DNA of 28,087 nt from positions 1 through 28,087 of the forward strand of contig CAYLKN010000026.1 of assembly GCA_964384335.1 (NCBI GenBank), read 5' to 3'. A program made the translations under genes and the position numbers. Each line of letters begins with the position of its first letter. The stretch's first letter is position 1. The notes beneath the pieces were generated by a model, which did no database searches, had not been told where the DNA came from, and worked only from the letters and a program-made list of their open reading frames with translations. Below are positions 25,580-28,087 of the stretch, in pieces. The DNA is from JAUICS01 sp964384335. GTDB taxonomy: Bacteria > Pseudomonadota > Alphaproteobacteria > Micavibrionales > Micavibrionaceae.

Positions 25580-26192
25580 GTTGAATATGTTTGGGTAAGA
25601 ATTTACCTCCCGGAGATCGATAAATTTCTACATTCCGACACCTCTGGCCTTCCGGGTTTGTAATATACGTCAGCTCCGGGTTTTCCGTGGCATGATGTGT
25701 ATTTCTAACAGTAAATGGATCGTGAACATTTATTATTATTGGCGGCGCCGTTTCTCCTCTTATGAGAGAGGGATCAAAGTCTATTGCCAAGTCATAGTGA
25801 CCCACATTGGGGCTTTCACACACAAACCGATGTTCGTCGACTGTTGGTCTGAAAGTGTCAAGAAGTGTCACAATAACTTCGGAAACAGACCTTTGTTTTC
25901 CTATTTTTATTGTTATGAAAACAAATGGATAGCCATTGAGGCCATAAGCTTGATTTTCTTGATTTTCTGATGATTTTATCCAATTTGGAATATCAAATAC
26001 TAATCTTCTACCATTTCTTCTTTTTGCCCCCTGTTTTGGTTCGTATTTAAGTCTGTAAGGGACAAGAGGATTCTCGTTCAAGTATGGCCGTAAACCGCGA
26101 TTGAAAAATAAATTATTCATATTACCCATAGATTTAAAATTTACTATGTAAATAAAAACATCTGAAATTTCAAGGAAAAAATGAAATGACAC
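25563..26192 (-). CDS. Antisense cargo (moron-like) gene inside the phage tail module, function unknown
   Basis: Up to 209 codons; Met22 at 26129 or Met25 at 26120 are likelier starts, since the first 21 residues are hydrophobic and overlap the ATG of the opposing tail gene. No strong ribosome binding site is seen. The sequence is visibly more AT-rich than the flanking phage genes, and the strand is opposite to theirs. The protein is soluble, with a basic N-terminal region (KYEPKQGAKRRNGRRLVF) and a C-terminal beta-rich part (VGHYDLAIDFDPSLIRGETAPPIIINVHDPF). I recognise no family. Position and composition fit a phage moron: an independently transcribed cargo gene, often defence, exclusion or virulence related. 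Confidence 0.6.
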   Translation of the reverse strand: MSFHFFLEISDVFIYIVNFKSMGNMNNLFFNRGLRPYLNENPLVPYRLKYEPKQGAKRRNGRRLVFDIPNWIKSSENQENQAYGLNGYPFVFITIKIGKQRSVSEVIVTLLDTFRPTVDEHRFVCESPNVGHYDLAIDFDPSLIRGETAPPIIINVHDPFTVRNTHHATENPELTYITNPEGQRCRNVEIYRSPGGKFLPKHIQPTLAP

Positions 26193-28087
26193 GCGTACGT
26201 GACGTTAAAACCACCTTCACTGCCGGAGAGGTGAACCGCGACCTTTTGGGGCGTGGGGATTTAAAAGCCTATGGCAACGGTGCCCTGACCCTGCGGAACG
26301 TGTTTATTTTTCCAACCGGCGGCGTTACCCGGCGGGCAGGTCTGAGCCTTATCGATACACTTGACACCACCGGGCGGCTTTTGTCTTTTGCCTTTAATAC
26401 GCAACAGACATATCTTATGGTGCTGAGTGGCGGTAAAATCGATATCTATGCCGACGGGGTCAGGGAAGCCAGCGTAAATGCCCCCTGGACCGCGGAACAG
26501 ATCAGCCAGATCGCATGGACACAAAGTGCGGATACGCTTCTTCTTGTGCATCCGGAATTGCCGCCCAAAAAATTCACACGCAATCCCGGTCCGGTATGGA
26601 CTCTTGAGGACTGGAACTTTGTAACGGCGGATAGCGGCAGGGTATTCCAGCCCATGTACAAATTCTCCGCCGCGGACGTGACCCTGACTCCGGACGGAAC
26701 AACCGGCACGGTTACGCTTACTGCTTCTGCTGCGGTTTTTACCGGGGATCATGAAAATACCCGTCTCCGGCTTAAAGGCAAAGACGTCCTGATTACCGAT
26801 TTTGAGTCCTCGACCGTAGTGACCGCCGAAGTTATTGAGGATCTGGCGGATACAGACGCAACCGTGGACTGGCAGGAGCAGTCATTCAGTCCCGTCAGGG
26901 GTTATCCGGTTACTGTTGCTTTTCACCAGGACCGCCTGATCGTTGGCGGCAGCCGGGATTTGCCCAACCGCCTGTGGTTCTCAAAATCCGGCGATCTGTT
27001 CAATTTTGACCTTGGCAGCGGGTTGGATGACGAGGCAATCGAGTTTTCGATTCTGTCCGATCAGGTCAACGCCATACGCGGGGTTTTTTCCGGTCGGCAC
27101 CTGCAGGTTTTTACAAGCGGCGCCGAATGGATGGTAACGGGTGATCCTCTGACTCCGGAAACGGTCCAGATTTTACGCCAGACACGCGTCGGGACAGTCA
27201 GCGACCGCTATATTCCGCCCGTTAACGTTGATGGCGCAACGTTGTTCGTGGCCCGTAACAAAAAGGAAATCCGGGAATTTTTATATACCGATCTGGAACA
27301 GGCCTATCAGGCCTCCGACCTTGCCCTGTTGTCGCGTCATATCATTATCGATCCGGTGGATCAGGATTACAATCCCCTGCGCCGTTTGCTGTTTATTATA
27401 AAAGCGGACGGCAGTTTCGCGACACTGACCATGTTTCGGGCGGAAAAAGTAGCCGCCTGGACCCAGCATAAAACCGATGGATTTGTGAAATCCGTTTCCG
27501 TCGTGGGGGAAGATGTATTTCTTCTGATTGAGCGGAACGGGACATACACGATCGAGCAGTTTGAGGACTCCCTCAACCTCGACTCCGCACTGGGCGGCAG
27601 CAGCGCGGAACCAACCGACACCTGGGCGGGGCTTGATCACCTTGAAGGCAAAACCGTATCAATCCTTGGCGACGGCACAGTGCAACCTCAACGAACGGTA
27701 TCCGGCGGTTCGGTAACCATTGAAACACCTGTGCACGAGGTTCTGATCGGCCTGCCCTTTACCCATATTGTCGAGCCTCTGCCGCCCGTAACGTCAGGGG
27801 AGGCCGGAACGGGACGCGCCGTAAGGCTTATCGAAGCCATATTCAGGCTTCGGGAGACCGCGGCCCTGCGGCTTGATACGGGGCGCGGTCTGAAAGACAT
27901 TGCCCTTAGACAGATTGGGGGAGATGAAATTCTGGATGCACCCCCGCCGGAGGTGAGTGAGGATATCCGGGTCCGCGCCCTTGGCTGGCAGGCCGACGGC
28001 ACGCAGCCGTTATGGAAGATTGAGCAGGATACGCCGCTGCCTTTCACTCTGCTTTCGGTGACGATGGAACTGAAAGTGAATGATTAG
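26186..28087 (+). CDS. Tail tubular protein B (T7 gp12-like)
   Basis: 633 residues, complete: the stop TAG is the last codon of the window. AAGGA precedes the ATG at 26186. The N-terminal block MTRVRDVKTTFTAGEVNRDLLGRGDLKAYGNGA, then NVFIFPTGGVTRRAGL, and the central RGYPVTVAFHQDRLIVGGSRDLPNRLWFSKSGDLFNF segment are the usual signature of the gp12-like tail nozzle family (beta-propeller proteins). It completes the tail tube below tubular protein A and contacts tail fibres. It is shorter than T7 gp12 (about 794 residues). Further tail or ejection proteins would be expected to the right. Confidence 0.82.
   Translation: MTRVRDVKTTFTAGEVNRDLLGRGDLKAYGNGALTLRNVFIFPTGGVTRRAGLSLIDTLDTTGRLLSFAFNTQQTYLMVLSGGKIDIYADGVREASVNAPWTAEQISQIAWTQSADTLLLVHPELPPKKFTRNPGPVWTLEDWNFVTADSGRVFQPMYKFSAADVTLTPDGTTGTVTLTASAAVFTGDHENTRLRLKGKDVLITDFESSTVVTAEVIEDLADTDATVDWQEQSFSPVRGYPVTVAFHQDRLIVGGSRDLPNRLWFSKSGDLFNFDLGSGLDDEAIEFSILSDQVNAIRGVFSGRHLQVFTSGAEWMVTGDPLTPETVQILRQTRVGTVSDRYIPPVNVDGATLFVARNKKEIREFLYTDLEQAYQASDLALLSRHIIIDPVDQDYNPLRRLLFIIKADGSFATLTMFRAEKVAAWTQHKTDGFVKSVSVVGEDVFLLIERNGTYTIEQFEDSLNLDSALGGSSAEPTDTWAGLDHLEGKTVSILGDGTVQPQRTVSGGSVTIETPVHEVLIGLPFTHIVEPLPPVTSGEAGTGRAVRLIEAIFRLRETAALRLDTGRGLKDIALRQIGGDEILDAPPPEVSEDIRVRALGWQADGTQPLWKIEQDTPLPFTLLSVTMELKVND

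Overview
The window looks like chromosome of a moderate-GC alphaproteobacterium with a phage-derived segment at its right end. The lineage is inferred from several points: a roughly 480-residue Rickettsia-type isocitrate dehydrogenase, a TauE/SafE-like permease translationally coupled to a TIGR02186-type membrane protein, a groESL operon whose promoter combines a CIRCE operator with an alphaproteobacterial RpoH-like promoter, and a long-armed chemoreceptor. I cannot name a genus. No tRNA, rRNA or CRISPR array was found.

Region 1 (1-2563, minus): the N-terminal 854 residues of a very large type I-secreted adhesin with T1SS-143-like and cadherin/VCBS-like repeats; its C-terminus lies beyond the left edge. 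Region 2 (2564-3441) has no convincing protein gene. It holds the adhesin promoter, a near-consensus sigma70 promoter firing the other way, two tandem DnaA-box matches, an AT-rich stretch, a series of small hairpins and a rho-independent terminator. It is best read as an unassigned noncoding RNA locus, possibly with an origin-like or DnaA-regulated function.

Region 3 (3442-9570): an ADP-ribosylglycohydrolase-like protein, a decayed IS5-type transposase tail, a methyl-accepting chemotaxis protein, an exported MsrA, a UMF1-family MFS transporter and an AmpD-like amidase. Region 4 (9651-14204): heat-shock promoter, CIRCE, groES, groEL and terminator, then TauE-like permease, TIGR02186-type protein and UspA-like protein on the same strand. 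Region 5 (14229-19398, mostly minus): icd and nhaA, a small orphan ORF followed by a very strong hairpin, and the ABC-F translation factor ettA.

Region 6 (19679-23462): a secreted TcpQ-like protein, two composite palindromes in a convergent intergenic gap, rmuC, a membrane-anchored protein of unknown function and a PilZ protein. Region 7 (23513-28087): a sigma70 promoter followed by a phage structural block (capsid, small structural protein, terminator, T7 gp11-like tail tubular A, a reversed cargo gene, T7 gp12-like tail tubular B). No terminase or portal gene lies upstream, so this is either a rearranged prophage or a domesticated particle cluster continuing to the right.

I found no complete new multi-gene defence system. 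The best leads are the 2766-3410 noncoding locus, the 25563-26192 cargo gene inside the phage block, the paired palindromes at 20921-21056 and the hairpin at 17610-17685.
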